64,000 nt of DNA, taken from Actinomycetospora corticicola. GTDB lineage: Bacteria; Actinomycetota; Actinomycetes; Mycobacteriales; Pseudonocardiaceae. The position numbers and the translations under genes were made by a program. Under the pieces are notes generated by a model. The model made no database searches. It was not told the DNA's origin and saw only the letters and a list, made by a program, of their open reading frames with translations. Of this stretch, positions 17,868-26,502 are shown piece by piece; within the stretch, counting starts at the first letter, position 1, and every line of letters begins with the position of its first letter. Location: contig NZ_JACCBN010000001.1 of assembly GCF_013409505.1 (NCBI RefSeq), positions 1,240,001 to 1,304,000 on the forward strand. The letters run 5' to 3'.

Positions 17868-18616
17868 GCGCCACGATCGTCCTGCTCCTGCCCGAGGTCC
17901 TCGGGACCTACGGCGACGCCGGGAACGCGGCCGTCCTCGCGATGCGTCTGCGCTGGCGCGGCCTGGACGCGGACGTCCACACCGTGGGCTGGGACGACCC
18001 GGTCCCCGCGGGCGGGGACGTCTACGTGCTCGGCGGCGGGGAGGACGCGGCGCAGATGCTCGCCGTCGAGCGCCTGCGGGACTCGGCCGGGCTCCGGCGG
18101 GCGCTCGACCGCGGCGCGCCGACCCTCGCCGTGTGCGCCGGGCTGCAGATCCTGGGTCGGGCGTTCACGGTCGCCGACGGCACCCGGGTGCCCGGGCTGG
18201 GGCTGCTCGACGTCGAGACCGTGCCCGGCCGGGGGCCCCGCCGGATCGGCGACGTGACCGCCGACGCCCTGCTCGACGGGCTCGACGACCCGCTCGTCGG
18301 CTTCGAGAACCACGGGGGCATCACCACGTTGGGCCCCGGCGCCACGCCGTTGGCCCGGGTGCGGGGTGGTGCGTCGGGGAACGGCACGGGCGACCGGGCC
18401 GAGGGGGCCGTGGGCGGCTCCGTCGTCGGGACCTACCTGCACGGACCGGTCCTCGCGCGGAACCCCGCCCTCGCCGACCTCCTGCTGACCCGCGCCCTGG
18501 GCGACCTGCCGCCGCTCGACCTGCCGGAGGGCCTGCCGTCGTCGACCGCGGGTCGCCTCGGTGCTCGATTTCGGGGACCGTTCAGCTCAGCCGCTGCGCG
18601 ACGTGCGGGGGCATGA
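17864..18616 (+). CDS. gatD: Lipid II isoglutaminyl synthase, GatD glutaminase subunit
   Basis: 250 residues. Class I glutamine-amidotransferase of the CobB/CobQ type: LGGGEDAAQ, nucleophile Cys in TLAVCAGLQILG (about residue 88) and catalytic His in VGTYLHGPVLARNP near 190. GFENHGG is also typical. It releases ammonia from glutamine for MurT. Start GTG 17864 is coupled to murT. The last 12 or so codons (FRGPFSSAAARRAGA) overlap the convergent LysR gene by 35 bp, and this tail does not look conserved. Confidence 0.93.
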   Translation: MSATIVLLLPEVLGTYGDAGNAAVLAMRLRWRGLDADVHTVGWDDPVPAGGDVYVLGGGEDAAQMLAVERLRDSAGLRRALDRGAPTLAVCAGLQILGRAFTVADGTRVPGLGLLDVETVPGRGPRRIGDVTADALLDGLDDPLVGFENHGGITTLGPGATPLARVRGGASGNGTGDRAEGAVGGSVVGTYLHGPVLARNPALADLLLTRALGDLPPLDLPEGLPSSTAGRLGARFRGPFSSAAARRAGA

Positions 18617-19487
18617 GGACGGCTCGGCGGGCCAGTAGCGCGACGAAGCGTGAGGTCAGGGCGTCGGGGTCCGGCCCCGTCGTCGCCGCCAGCTCGCGGG
18701 TGATCGCGGGGACGGGTCGGGCGATCCGGCCCGCGAACGACGTCGGGACGATCCCGGCCGGGACGAGGGCCGGTCCGAGGCCGGCCTCCACGAGCAGCGG
18801 GGCCATCGCGGTCTGCTCGGTGCGGACGGCGGCCCGGGGCCGGAAGCCCGCCTCGCGCGCCGCCCGGTCCAGTTCCTCGGCGAGCCCGTGGCTGGGGGAG
18901 TACTGCACCCACGCCGCGTCGGCGAGGCGCTCGAGCGCGATCTCGTGGTGCCGGACGTCGGGCGGGCCCTCGGCGGGGAGCAGCACCACCAGCTCCTCCG
19001 TCCCGAGCACCCGCACCCGGCCACGCCACCCGGGGGCCGTCGGACCGACCGCGACGTCGGCCTGCCCGGCCTGCATCGCCGTCGTCATGGTCTCGGTGGT
19101 GCGGTGCTCGAGCAGTCGCACCGTCACGTCCGGATGCTCCGCGCGCCACCGCGTGAGCACGGGCGGGAGCACCCCCAGCCCCGTCGAGTAGACGGTCGCG
19201 ATCCGCAGCTCCCCGGCGTCGGTCCCGACGACGGCCCGGGCCGCGGTGGTGCCCCGGGCGGCGGCATCGACGGCCGCGCGGGCGTGGGGGAGGAGCGCCC
19301 GGCCGGTGGGCGTGAGCGTGACCGAGCGGGGCAGCCGGCTGAACAGCGTGGTGCCCAGCTCCGACTCCAGCGCGGCGATCTGCTGGGACAACCCGGGCTG
19401 CGACACCCCCAGAATCCCGGCCGCACGTGTGAACGAGCCCTCGTCGACAACCGTGAGGAACGACTCCAGCTGGCGCAGCGTCGGCAC
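18582..19487 (-). CDS. LysR-family transcriptional regulator
   Basis: 301 residues. An N-terminal winged helix-turn-helix (residues 1-60: LRQLESFLTVVDEGSFTRAA, SQPGLSQQIAALESELG) is followed by a periplasmic-binding-protein-like effector domain. Start GTG 19487. It is divergent from an MFS efflux gene with 120 bp between, which includes a palindrome at 19499-19517; by the usual LysR arrangement it probably regulates that gene and itself. The effector is unknown. Confidence 0.9.
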   Translation of the reverse strand: MPTLRQLESFLTVVDEGSFTRAAGILGVSQPGLSQQIAALESELGTTLFSRLPRSVTLTPTGRALLPHARAAVDAAARGTTAARAVVGTDAGELRIATVYSTGLGVLPPVLTRWRAEHPDVTVRLLEHRTTETMTTAMQAGQADVAVGPTAPGWRGRVRVLGTEELVVLLPAEGPPDVRHHEIALERLADAAWVQYSPSHGLAEELDRAAREAGFRPRAAVRTEQTAMAPLLVEAGLGPALVPAGIVPTSFAGRIARPVPAITRELAATTGPDPDALTSRFVALLARRAVLMPPHVAQRLS

Positions 19488-19498
19488 GTGACCAGGAT

Positions 19499-19517
19499 AG
19501 ACAAGCTGAGCTTATCG
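19499..19517. promoter_or_regulatory. Palindromic operator in the LysR/MFS intergenic region
   Basis: GACAAGCT-G-AGCTTATC has 5-bp perfect inner arms (AAGCT/AGCTT) and 8-bp arms with one mismatch. It lies 12 bp from the LysR start and about 90 bp from the MFS start, consistent with a LysR autoregulatory site. Confidence 0.5.
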
Positions 19518-19607
19518 ACCTCTGCGTGTCGGTTCTTCGACTTATGGGCGCGGCGTGCCGACCCTGGATCGCGTCGTTGCTGGATCGATCCCGTTGGAGA
19601 AGCCGCC

Positions 19608-20819
19608 GTGATCCGTCGTCCTTCCGCAGGGCTCGCGTTGTTCGCCCTCGCCGTCGGCACCTTCGGCATCGGGACCACCGAGTTCGTCATCATGGGCCTG
19701 CTGCCCGAGGTCGCCGCCGGGCTCGGGGTGTCCGTGTCCGAGGCCGGGCACCTCATCTCGGCCTACGCCCTCGGCGTCGTCGTCGGGGCCCCGCTGCTCG
19801 CCGGGGCGGGGGTGAGCTTCTCCCGACGACAGGTGCTGATCGCGCTGATGGGCACCTTCGCCGTCGGGAACCTCCTCTCGGCCCTCGCGCCGGAGATGGG
19901 CTCGCTGCTCGTCATCCGGTTCCTCACCGGACTGCCGCACGGCGCGTTCTTCGGTGCCGCGTCGGTGACCGCCGCGTCGATGGTCGCCCGGGACCGCCGC
20001 GCCACCGCCGTCGCCCGCGTCTTCCTCGGCCTGACCATCGCGAACGTCGCCGGCGTCCCGCTCGGCACCCTGCTCGGGCAGGCCCTCGGCTGGCGCGCGA
20101 CGTTCGCCGCGGTCGGCCTGATCGGCGTCCTCGCCGTCGTCGCGGTGTGGGCGTTCGTCCCCGAGGCCGCCCCCACCGGCGGGGGTCGGGCGGCGTTGAA
20201 GACCGAGGTGTCCGCGCTGCGCCACCCGCAGGTCCTGCTCTCGCTCGGTGCCGTGGTGTTCGGCTTCGGCGCGATGTTCGCCTGCTACTCCTACGTCACC
20301 CCGATGCTCACCGACGTCGGCGGGTTCGCCCCCACCACCGTGACCCTGCTGCTCGCCGTGGTCGGCCTCGGCATGACGGCGGGCTCGATCGTCGGTGGCC
20401 GCCTCGCCGACCGCGCGCCGCTTAAGACCCTGTGCGGCTGCCTCGTCGCCCTGGCCGTCGTACTCGCGACCTTCCCGCTGACCGTCGGCACCCCGCTGCT
20501 CGCCGTGCTCTCGCTCTTTGGAGCAGGCATGTTCTCGCTGGCCCTGGGCCCGGCGATCCAGACCCGGATCATGGACATCGTCGGCGACGCCCCCACCATG
20601 GCGTCGGCCGCGATCCAGTCCGCCTCGAACGTCGCGAACTCCCTCGGCGCCTGGCTCGGCGGGATCGTCATCGCCGCCGGCTTCGGCCTGCTCGCCCCGG
20701 CCCTGGTCGGCGCGGTCCTCGCGATCGCCGGCCTGGCGGTGCTGCTGGTCAGCGGCGGACTGCAGGTGCAGGCCCGCCGGGAGGCCCGTCGCGACGAGGC
20801 GACGCTGGTCCCGGCCTGA
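19608..20819 (+). CDS. MFS transporter, AraJ/Cmr-like drug:H+ antiporter family (DHA1)
   Basis: 403 residues, about 12 helices. The start of the first helix, GTFGIGTTEFVIMGLLPEVA, is the signature of the AraJ/Cmr/YdhP group of sugar or drug efflux proteins; RFLTGLPHGAFFGAASV and a DRRATAV loop also match. GTG 19608 is the start. Substrates may be antibiotics or sugars; not determinable here. Divergent LysR regulation is likely. A 15-bp-stem hairpin ends the unit. Confidence 0.87.
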   Translation: MIRRPSAGLALFALAVGTFGIGTTEFVIMGLLPEVAAGLGVSVSEAGHLISAYALGVVVGAPLLAGAGVSFSRRQVLIALMGTFAVGNLLSALAPEMGSLLVIRFLTGLPHGAFFGAASVTAASMVARDRRATAVARVFLGLTIANVAGVPLGTLLGQALGWRATFAAVGLIGVLAVVAVWAFVPEAAPTGGGRAALKTEVSALRHPQVLLSLGAVVFGFGAMFACYSYVTPMLTDVGGFAPTTVTLLLAVVGLGMTAGSIVGGRLADRAPLKTLCGCLVALAVVLATFPLTVGTPLLAVLSLFGAGMFSLALGPAIQTRIMDIVGDAPTMASAAIQSASNVANSLGAWLGGIVIAAGFGLLAPALVGAVLAIAGLAVLLVSGGLQVQARREARRDEATLVPA

Positions 20820-20830
20820 GTCCCGAGTTC

Positions 20831-20883
20831 CGAGCGAAGGGCACCCCCGGTCGATCTACTCGTCCGGAGGTGCCCTTCGCTCG
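20831..20883 (+). terminator. Strong hairpin terminator after the MFS gene
   Basis: CGAGCGAAGGGCACC and GGTGCCCTTCGCTCG form a 15-bp perfect stem with a 23-nt loop, starting 12 bp after the MFS stop. Confidence 0.8.
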
Positions 20884-21431
20884 TTCTGCACGTCGGCGCG
20901 ACGACCCGTTGCGGGTCGCACACGGTCGGCGCGGCTCGTCCTCGCGAGGGGCCGCGTTGTGGGCCGCACCCGATCGCTCCATCGGGGCCCTGGGGCAGCG
21001 ATGAAGACGCTGGTCGCGAGCAAGATCCAGATCAGCCGAGCGAAGTGATCGCCCAGCGACCACTTCGCGCGGCGGAACCGGATCTTGCCGTGGGCCGGCC
21101 CGTCGGCGGGCCGCGCACACGTCGATCCGGCGCTCGTGTATCGCTCGTCGCGACGCGGGCGCCCTCCGACCCGGCACCACATGATCATGACCTCGTGCGC
21201 GACACGCCCAACCGCAGCTGCAACACGCTCACGAGGTCCTGGTCGGGCTGCCGACCTCACCGTGTGCGTGCCGCAACGCGCGCGGGCTGTGGAGGCCGCC
21301 CCGTCCCGCCGTGTGCGTTCCACGCAACGAAGACCCCGCGCGAGCGACGATGTGGCTTTCCTGCTGCTGGACGACAGCACGACGCTTCGCTGCCACAGGG
21401 GCCACGGGGGGAAGGGGGAGAGGACCCGCCG
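20884..21431. other. Gene-free stretch, possible decayed region
   Basis: About 550 bp without a convincing gene. The composition is less GC-rich and less codon-periodic than the neighbours. On the minus strand a short piece (about 21000-21090) reads FRRAKWSLGDHFARLIWILLA, which looks like a membrane segment, but no good start or ribosome site precedes it and the frame continues into low-complexity sequence. It may be a gene remnant. No terminator-like hairpin was seen beyond 20883. Confidence 0.4.
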
Positions 21432-21845
21432 TCAGGAAGCCGACCACCCGGACCACCCGGTCACCGCGACCTCGATGACCGGCCCCTGCGGAGGGTCCGC
21501 CGCGTGCTGCGGGTACCGCGCGGCCAGAGCGTCGCGGGCCTCGTCGAGCACGTCGTCCCGCACGGAGGCCTCGCCGTCCGCGCGGACCCACCAGAGCGTG
21601 GACCAGTCGTCGGAGTACGCGTCGGCGAGCAGGGACACCGCCGGGTTGGCCTCGATGTTGCGCAGGCGCTTCAGGTCGCGCGTGCATTTCGGCTTCTGGT
21701 CGATCGCGATCAGCACCCGCGCACCGACCACCGCGAACACCACCGGCACCAGGTGCGGTCGGCCGGACCCGGACACCGTCCCGAGCCGGGCGACGCGCGC
21801 GGCGGCGAACCGTGCGCGCGCGTCGTCCGGACCGAGCGTCGGCAT
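21432..21845 (-). CDS. PPOX-class F420-binding oxidoreductase, TIGR03668-like
   Basis: 137 residues. Split-barrel flavin/deazaflavin fold: ARLGTVSGSGRPHLVPVVF near residue 20, then IAIDQKPK and LKRLRNIEANPAVSLLADAY, and STLWWVRADGEASV. These are typical of small F420-binding PPOX proteins of actinobacteria, which reduce substrates with F420H2 or carry the cofactor. The ATG overlaps the stop of the upstream LLM-class gene by one base, so the two F420-type enzymes are made from one mRNA. Confidence 0.85.
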   Translation of the reverse strand: MPTLGPDDARARFAAARVARLGTVSGSGRPHLVPVVFAVVGARVLIAIDQKPKCTRDLKRLRNIEANPAVSLLADAYSDDWSTLWWVRADGEASVRDDVLDEARDALAARYPQHAADPPQGPVIEVAVTGWSGWSAS

Positions 21846-22690
21846 CAGTGCTGCGACACCAGCGGGGCCAGCTCGTCGAGCTCCTTCAGCACGGTGTCGC
21901 GGTCGGCGCTGGAGACGCCGTAGATGACGCGGTCGAGCCCGGCGCGGTGGTAGCCGTCGAGGGCCTCCTGCGAGGTCTCGGCCCCGAACAGCGACATCGG
22001 GATCCGGCCGCGCCCGGCGTCGGCGGCCCGCTGCTGGAGCTTCTCGGCGCGCTCGATGAACTCGTCGACGTTGTCCGGGCCGACGCGCTGCGGCAGCCAC
22101 TCGTCGCCGAACTCGAGGATGCGGTCCTCGACGGTCGGGCCCATGCCTCCGACGATCACCGGCGGGTGCGGGGAGGTCACCGGCTTCGGGTAGGCCCAGC
22201 TCGTCTCGAAGCGCACGAACTCGCCGTCGTAGGAGGCCTCCTCCTGCGTCCACAGCGCCTTCATCGCCTCGACCTGCTCACCGAGGCGGCGCATGCGGGT
22301 CTTCGGGTTCGTGCCGTGGTCGGCCATCTCCTCGCGGTTCCAGCCGCCGCCGATCCCGAACAGGAACCGTCCGCCGGACAGGCGGTCGAGCGAGGCGACC
22401 TCCTTCGCGGTGTGGATCGGGTCCCGCTGGATCAGCAGGCAGATGCCGGTGGCGACCTTCAGCGTCGTCGTCGCGGCCGCCGCCCAGGAGAGCGCGACGA
22501 ACGGGTCGTAGGTGTGGACGTACATCCGGGGCAGGTCGCCGCCGCCCGGGTAGGGCGACTGCCGGGACACCGGGATGTGGGAGTGCTCGGGGAACCAGAG
22601 CGAGTCGAACCCGCGGTCCTCGACCTCCTTTGCCAGGGTCGCGGGGTCGATCGCGTAGTCCGTCGGGAACATCATGATGCCGTGCTGCAC
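21845..22690 (-). CDS. LLM-class F420-dependent oxidoreductase (TIGR03619-like)
   Basis: 281 residues. Luciferase-like TIM barrel: FDSLWFPEHSHIPVSR near 30, VATGICLLIQRDPIHTAKEVASLDRLSGGRFLFGIGGGWN around 80-120, and RRLGEQVEAMKALWTQ. The family uses F420 rather than FMN, most often in actinobacterial xenobiotic or lipid redox chemistry. Start ATG 22690. Its divergent neighbour glsA starts only 30 bp away, so promoters must overlap one or the other coding region. Confidence 0.88.
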   Translation of the reverse strand: MQHGIMMFPTDYAIDPATLAKEVEDRGFDSLWFPEHSHIPVSRQSPYPGGGDLPRMYVHTYDPFVALSWAAAATTTLKVATGICLLIQRDPIHTAKEVASLDRLSGGRFLFGIGGGWNREEMADHGTNPKTRMRRLGEQVEAMKALWTQEEASYDGEFVRFETSWAYPKPVTSPHPPVIVGGMGPTVEDRILEFGDEWLPQRVGPDNVDEFIERAEKLQQRAADAGRGRIPMSLFGAETSQEALDGYHRAGLDRVIYGVSSADRDTVLKELDELAPLVSQH

Positions 22691-22720
22691 ACCAGGGGCT
22701 TCCCCCCGTGACGATCAGCC

Positions 22721-23848
22721 ATGCGGCACGTCATCATGCGCGTCGTGTCGTGGGAAGAAACGCTCACCGAGCAGGAGAAGCGCCGGGCCCGGGAGCAGCT
22801 CGAGCAGCTGCTGGAACGGCAGGCCCGCATGGGCCACGCCGACGTCGTCACCTACTACCCGCCCGAGGCGATCGCCCAGCGCGACCTGTTCGCCCTGGCC
22901 GGCACGCACGTCGACGGCACGCAGTGGGCGGTCGGCGACTGCGACCACCGCTTCCCGCTGCAGTCGATCTCCAAGGTGTTCACCTATGCGCTCGCGCTGG
23001 AGGACAACGGCCGGGAGACCACCCTGACGCGGGTCGGGGTGGAGCCGAGCGGTGACCCGTTCAACGCGCTGGAGTTCGACTGGAACATGCGGCGCCCGCA
23101 CAACCCGATGGTCAACGCCGGCGCCCTGGTCGCCGCGGACATCCTGGGCGGCTCGGACGTCGAGGAGAAGATCGGCCGCCTGCTCGAGCGGATGCGGATC
23201 TACGCCGGCAACCCCGACCTCGACGTCGACGAGGAACTGCTCGACTCGATGATGGCCGAGGCCGACCGCAACCTCGGCATCAGCTACTACATGCGCTCCC
23301 TCGGCATGCTGGTCGGCGAGGTCGACGAGATCCTCCGCGTGTACCTCGCCGCCTGCTCCGTGCACGTCAGCACCGCCGAGCTCTCCGAGATGGGCGCCAC
23401 CCTCGCCAACGGCGGGGTCAACCCGCGGACCGGCGAGCGCGCCATGCCGCGCACCTACGTCCGCGACGTCATCGGCGTCATGTTCACCTGCGGCATGTAC
23501 GACGCCGCCGGGCAGTGGGCCAACGACGTCGGCATCCCGGCGAAGAGCGGGGTCTCCGGCGGGATCATGGCCGCGATCCCCAACCAGGTCGGCCTGTCGG
23601 TGTTCTCGCCCGGCCTGGACATGCACGGCAACTCGGTGCGCGGCATCAACGTGTTCCGCGAGCTCTCCGACCGCTTCGGCCTGCACATCTTCGCCGACCC
23701 GGAGGAGACGCAGCTGGGCCGGCTCGGCGGGCGGGTCTGGCCCGAGCCGGCACCCGAGCCCGAGCCGGGGGCGCTCGACCCGGAGCCCCGGGAGGATCTT
23801 CCCGACGCCGGGTCGCCGCCGCCCGCGCTGGAGAGCTCGCAGGCCTGA
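22721..23848 (+). CDS. glsA: Glutaminase A with a proline/acid-rich C-terminal extension
   Basis: 375 residues against about 310 for the typical enzyme. The serine-dependent glutaminase core shows LQSISKVFTYALAL with the catalytic Ser-x-x-Lys, EPSGDPFN, NPMVNAGAL, and SGVSGGIMA. It hydrolyses glutamine to glutamate and ammonia. About 45 residues after FADPEETQ are repetitive Pro-Glu-rich (PAPEPEPGALDPEPRE), probably disordered. ATG 22721 is used; ATG 22736 is also possible and would leave more room for the divergent promoter. Confidence 0.92.
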   Translation: MRHVIMRVVSWEETLTEQEKRRAREQLEQLLERQARMGHADVVTYYPPEAIAQRDLFALAGTHVDGTQWAVGDCDHRFPLQSISKVFTYALALEDNGRETTLTRVGVEPSGDPFNALEFDWNMRRPHNPMVNAGALVAADILGGSDVEEKIGRLLERMRIYAGNPDLDVDEELLDSMMAEADRNLGISYYMRSLGMLVGEVDEILRVYLAACSVHVSTAELSEMGATLANGGVNPRTGERAMPRTYVRDVIGVMFTCGMYDAAGQWANDVGIPAKSGVSGGIMAAIPNQVGLSVFSPGLDMHGNSVRGINVFRELSDRFGLHIFADPEETQLGRLGGRVWPEPAPEPEPGALDPEPREDLPDAGSPPPALESSQA

Positions 23849-23872
23849 CGTCCGCGGCGGGAACTGGCTACG

Positions 23873-24643
23873 GTGCCCGCCGTGGGCATCCTCGATCGTT
23901 TCCGTCTCGACGACCGCGTCGCCGTGGTGACCGGCGCCTCCTCCGGCCTCGGGGCGGTGTTCGCCCGGACCCTCGCGGAGGCGGGGGCCGACGTGGTGCT
24001 CGGCGCGCGGCGCACCGACAAGCTCGACGACACCCGGACCGCCGTCGAGAAGGCCGGGCGGCGGGCGATCGCGGTGCGGACCGACGTGGCGTCCCCGGAG
24101 GACTGTCAGGCGCTGGTGGACGCGGCGATGAGCGAGTTCGGCCGGGTCGACGTCCTGGTGAACAACGCCGGCGTCGGCACGGCCGTCCCGGCGACCAAGG
24201 AGACCCCGGAGCAGTTCCGGCAGGTCATCGACGTCAACCTCAACGGCTGCTACTGGATGGCCCAGGCCGCCGCGACGGTGATGGGGGAGGGCAGCTCCAT
24301 CGTCAACATCTCGTCGGTCCTCGGGATGACGACGGCGGGCCTGCCGCAGGCCGCGTACTCCGCCTCGAAGGCCGGGCTGATCGGCCTGACCCGCGACCTC
24401 GCCCAGCAGTGGACCCCGCGCAAGGGCATCCGCGTGAACGCCCTCGCCCCCGGGTTCTTCACCTCCGAGATGACCGACTCCTACCAGGACGGCTACCTCG
24501 AGTCGCAGCTCCCGCGCATCCTGGCCCGCCGCATCGGCGACCCGGAGGAGCTCGCGGCCGCGCTGGTCTTCCTCGTCTCCGACGCCGGGTCCTACTGCAC
24601 GGGGATCACGCTGCCGGTCGAGGGCGGGCTGCTCACCAGCTGA
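23873..24643 (+). CDS. Short-chain dehydrogenase/reductase
   Basis: 256 residues. Classical SDR: TGASSGLG (about 21), NNAGVG, SSV strand with catalytic Ser, YSASK (Tyr and Lys about 165/169) and APGFF. It is an NAD(P)-dependent oxidoreductase of unknown substrate. GTG 23873 or the in-frame GTG 23882 may be the start; the second gives the common GILDRFRLDDRVAVVTG N-terminus. It follows glsA by 24 bp and may be cotranscribed. Confidence 0.88.
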   Translation: MPAVGILDRFRLDDRVAVVTGASSGLGAVFARTLAEAGADVVLGARRTDKLDDTRTAVEKAGRRAIAVRTDVASPEDCQALVDAAMSEFGRVDVLVNNAGVGTAVPATKETPEQFRQVIDVNLNGCYWMAQAAATVMGEGSSIVNISSVLGMTTAGLPQAAYSASKAGLIGLTRDLAQQWTPRKGIRVNALAPGFFTSEMTDSYQDGYLESQLPRILARRIGDPEELAAALVFLVSDAGSYCTGITLPVEGGLLTS

Positions 24644-24668
24644 GCCCTCGACGCGACCGGGCCCCGCG

Positions 24669-25616
24669 GTGTGGGATCGGCCGGTGAGCTGGGACCCCGA
24701 CCTGGCCGCGGCACTGCCCGCGCTGCCCGACCTGCACATCGCCGACCTCGCCGTCGCCCGTGCGCGCATGCAGGAGGTGGCGGCGCGGACCCCGCCCCCA
24801 CCGCCGGGGGCGGTCGTCGAGGAGTCGGCGCCGGGACCCGACGGTCCGGTCCGGGTGCTCCTCGCCCGCCCGCCGGTCCCGACGACGGGTGCCGCGCCCG
24901 GCGTGCTCGTGCTGCACGGCGGCGGCTTCGTCATGGGGTCCGCGGACATGTCCGCGACGCTCGCGGCCGGCCTGGCCGACGCGCTCGGCGCCGTCGTCGC
25001 GGTCCCCGACTACCGGCTCGCGCCCGAGCACCCCTACCCGGCCGCCCTCGACGACTGCGCCGCCGCGCTGGACTGGCTGGCGGCGCGACCCGACGTCGAC
25101 CCCGCCCGGGTCGCCCTGCACGGCATGAGCGCCGGGGGCGGGCTCGCGGCGGCGCTGACGCTCCGAGCGCGCGATGAGGGCGGGCCGGCCGTGTGCTTCC
25201 AGGTCCTCGACGCCCCCGAGGTCGACGACCGGCTGGACACCCCGTCGATGCGGGCCTTCGTCGACACCCCGCTGTGGAGCCGGCCGGACGCCGAGCGGAG
25301 CTGGCAGCACTATCTCCGTGGGCTTGACGGAGGCGAGGTCCCGGTGCACGCCGCCCCTGCCCGGGCGACCGACCTCACCGGTCTGCCCCCGGCCTACGTC
25401 GTGGTCTACGAGAACGACCCCCTGCGCGACGAGGGCCTCGCCTACGCGTCCGGGCTGCTCGCCGCCGGGGTGAGCGTGGAGCTGCACCTGTTCCCCGGCA
25501 CCTTCCACCGCTCGGTGATCCTCGCCGGGGCAGCGGTGTCGCAGCGCCAGGCCGCGGAGACGGTGGCGGCGCTGCGAGGTGGCCTGCGGCCAGGTGAGCA
25601 GAAAAGGTCGCTATGA
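24669..25616 (+). CDS. Alpha/beta hydrolase, hormone-sensitive lipase (HSL) family
   Basis: 315 residues. Oxyanion HGGGF near 79, PDYRLAPEHPYPAA, nucleophile GMSAGGG near 156, Asp in YENDPLRDEG and His in GTFHRS near 281: the complete HSL-family order, indicating a carboxylesterase on short acyl esters. GTG 24669 or GTG 24684 can start it. The final residues GEQKRSL are encoded by the left arm and loop of a hairpin shared with the convergent gene; only the tail is affected. A CCCGACGACGGG copy encodes PTTG. Confidence 0.88.
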   Translation: MWDRPVSWDPDLAAALPALPDLHIADLAVARARMQEVAARTPPPPPGAVVEESAPGPDGPVRVLLARPPVPTTGAAPGVLVLHGGGFVMGSADMSATLAAGLADALGAVVAVPDYRLAPEHPYPAALDDCAAALDWLAARPDVDPARVALHGMSAGGGLAAALTLRARDEGGPAVCFQVLDAPEVDDRLDTPSMRAFVDTPLWSRPDAERSWQHYLRGLDGGEVPVHAAPARATDLTGLPPAYVVVYENDPLRDEGLAYASGLLAAGVSVELHLFPGTFHRSVILAGAAVSQRQAAETVAALRGGLRPGEQKRSL

Positions 25617-25633
25617 CGACCCTTACTGCTCAC
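25594..25633. terminator. Bidirectional hairpin, GTGAGCA family
   Basis: GTGAGCAG and CTGCTCAC pair perfectly; the 17-nt arms extend with two mismatches. The stop codons of both convergent genes lie inside it (TGA about 25614, TAA on the minus strand at 25623-25625), so both proteins end with residues encoded by this element (GEQ..., REQ). Confidence 0.7.
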
Positions 25634-26420
25634 GTGCGCGGAGCGCACCCGGCAGCGTCACCGCCGCCTCCAATAGGCTCGGGCCGTACCAGGTGAGCAG
25701 GCGCCCGCTGACCAGCCGGGCCGGGGCGGCGAAGGCCTCCGGTCCGTCGTCGGCGGTGAAGAGGTAGGGCTCGTCGGGCAGGACGACGAGGTCGTGCGCC
25801 GGCAGGTCCGCCGGGTCGAAGCGCGGGTAGCGCTCCGCGGTCGGCCCGCCGTCGGCGAGGACGTTGTCGACGCCGAGCCGGTCGAGCAGGGCGCCCGCGA
25901 ACGTGTCGCACCCGACCGCCATCCACGGCCTGCGCCAGATCGGGATGACCGCGGTGCGGCGCTCGTCGTCGGGAACGCGCCCGATCTCGCCCCACGCCTT
26001 CTCCGCGCCCTCCAGCCAGGCCGGCCGCTCCAGCCCGCACGCGGCGAGCATCCCGTCGAGGCTGGAGAACGCGCCGTCGACGGTGCGCACGTCGGTGACG
26101 TAGACGGCGAGCCCGCGGTCGCGCAGCGCGGCGATGTGCTCCGGCTTGTTCTCCTCCTCGTTCGCGACGACGAGGTCGGGCTCGAGGGCGACGATCGCGT
26201 CCAGGTCGGGGTTCTTCGTGCCGCGGATGCGGGCGGGCGGCGTGACGACCTGCTCGTCGAGGTCGACGGGGTGGGTGCACCAGTCGGTGACGCCCACGAG
26301 CAGGTGCGGGTCGGAGACCCCGATCGCCTCGGTGAGGGACGGGACGAGGCTGACCACGCGGCGCACCTTGTCGGGCACCTGCACGGTCGTCCCCTGGTCG
26401 TCGATCGGCACGGCGCTCAT
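25623..26420 (-). CDS. Helical-backbone metal-receptor domain protein (BtuF/FhuD type) without signal peptide
   Basis: 265 residues. The sequence RRVVSLVPSLTEAIGVSDPHLLVGVTDWCTHP, then DAIVALEPDLVVANEEEN, matches the substrate-binding proteins of cobalamin/iron-chelate ABC transporters. Oddly, with ATG 26420 the N-terminus is MSAVPIDDQGTTVQVPDK, with no signal peptide or lipobox, and upstream in-frame codons do not supply one. No permease or ATPase genes adjoin. A cytosolic chelate-binding role is therefore inferred, not transport. WRRPWMAVGCDTFAGALLDRLG is the conserved inter-lobe region. Confidence 0.75.
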   Translation of the reverse strand: MSAVPIDDQGTTVQVPDKVRRVVSLVPSLTEAIGVSDPHLLVGVTDWCTHPVDLDEQVVTPPARIRGTKNPDLDAIVALEPDLVVANEEENKPEHIAALRDRGLAVYVTDVRTVDGAFSSLDGMLAACGLERPAWLEGAEKAWGEIGRVPDDERRTAVIPIWRRPWMAVGCDTFAGALLDRLGVDNVLADGGPTAERYPRFDPADLPAHDLVVLPDEPYLFTADDGPEAFAAPARLVSGRLLTWYGPSLLEAAVTLPGALRAREQ

Positions 26421-26502
26421 GGTCACCAGTCTGCCGGGTGCCTGCGCGCGGTGGTCCCGCTCACCCGGTACCGTCCGTACCTCACACTTGCGGAGGGGTG
26501 CG

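Noticed and set aside
20884-21431. Small membrane protein on the minus strand
   Set aside because: Only one helix-like segment, no ribosome site or start; recorded as a gene-free stretch.
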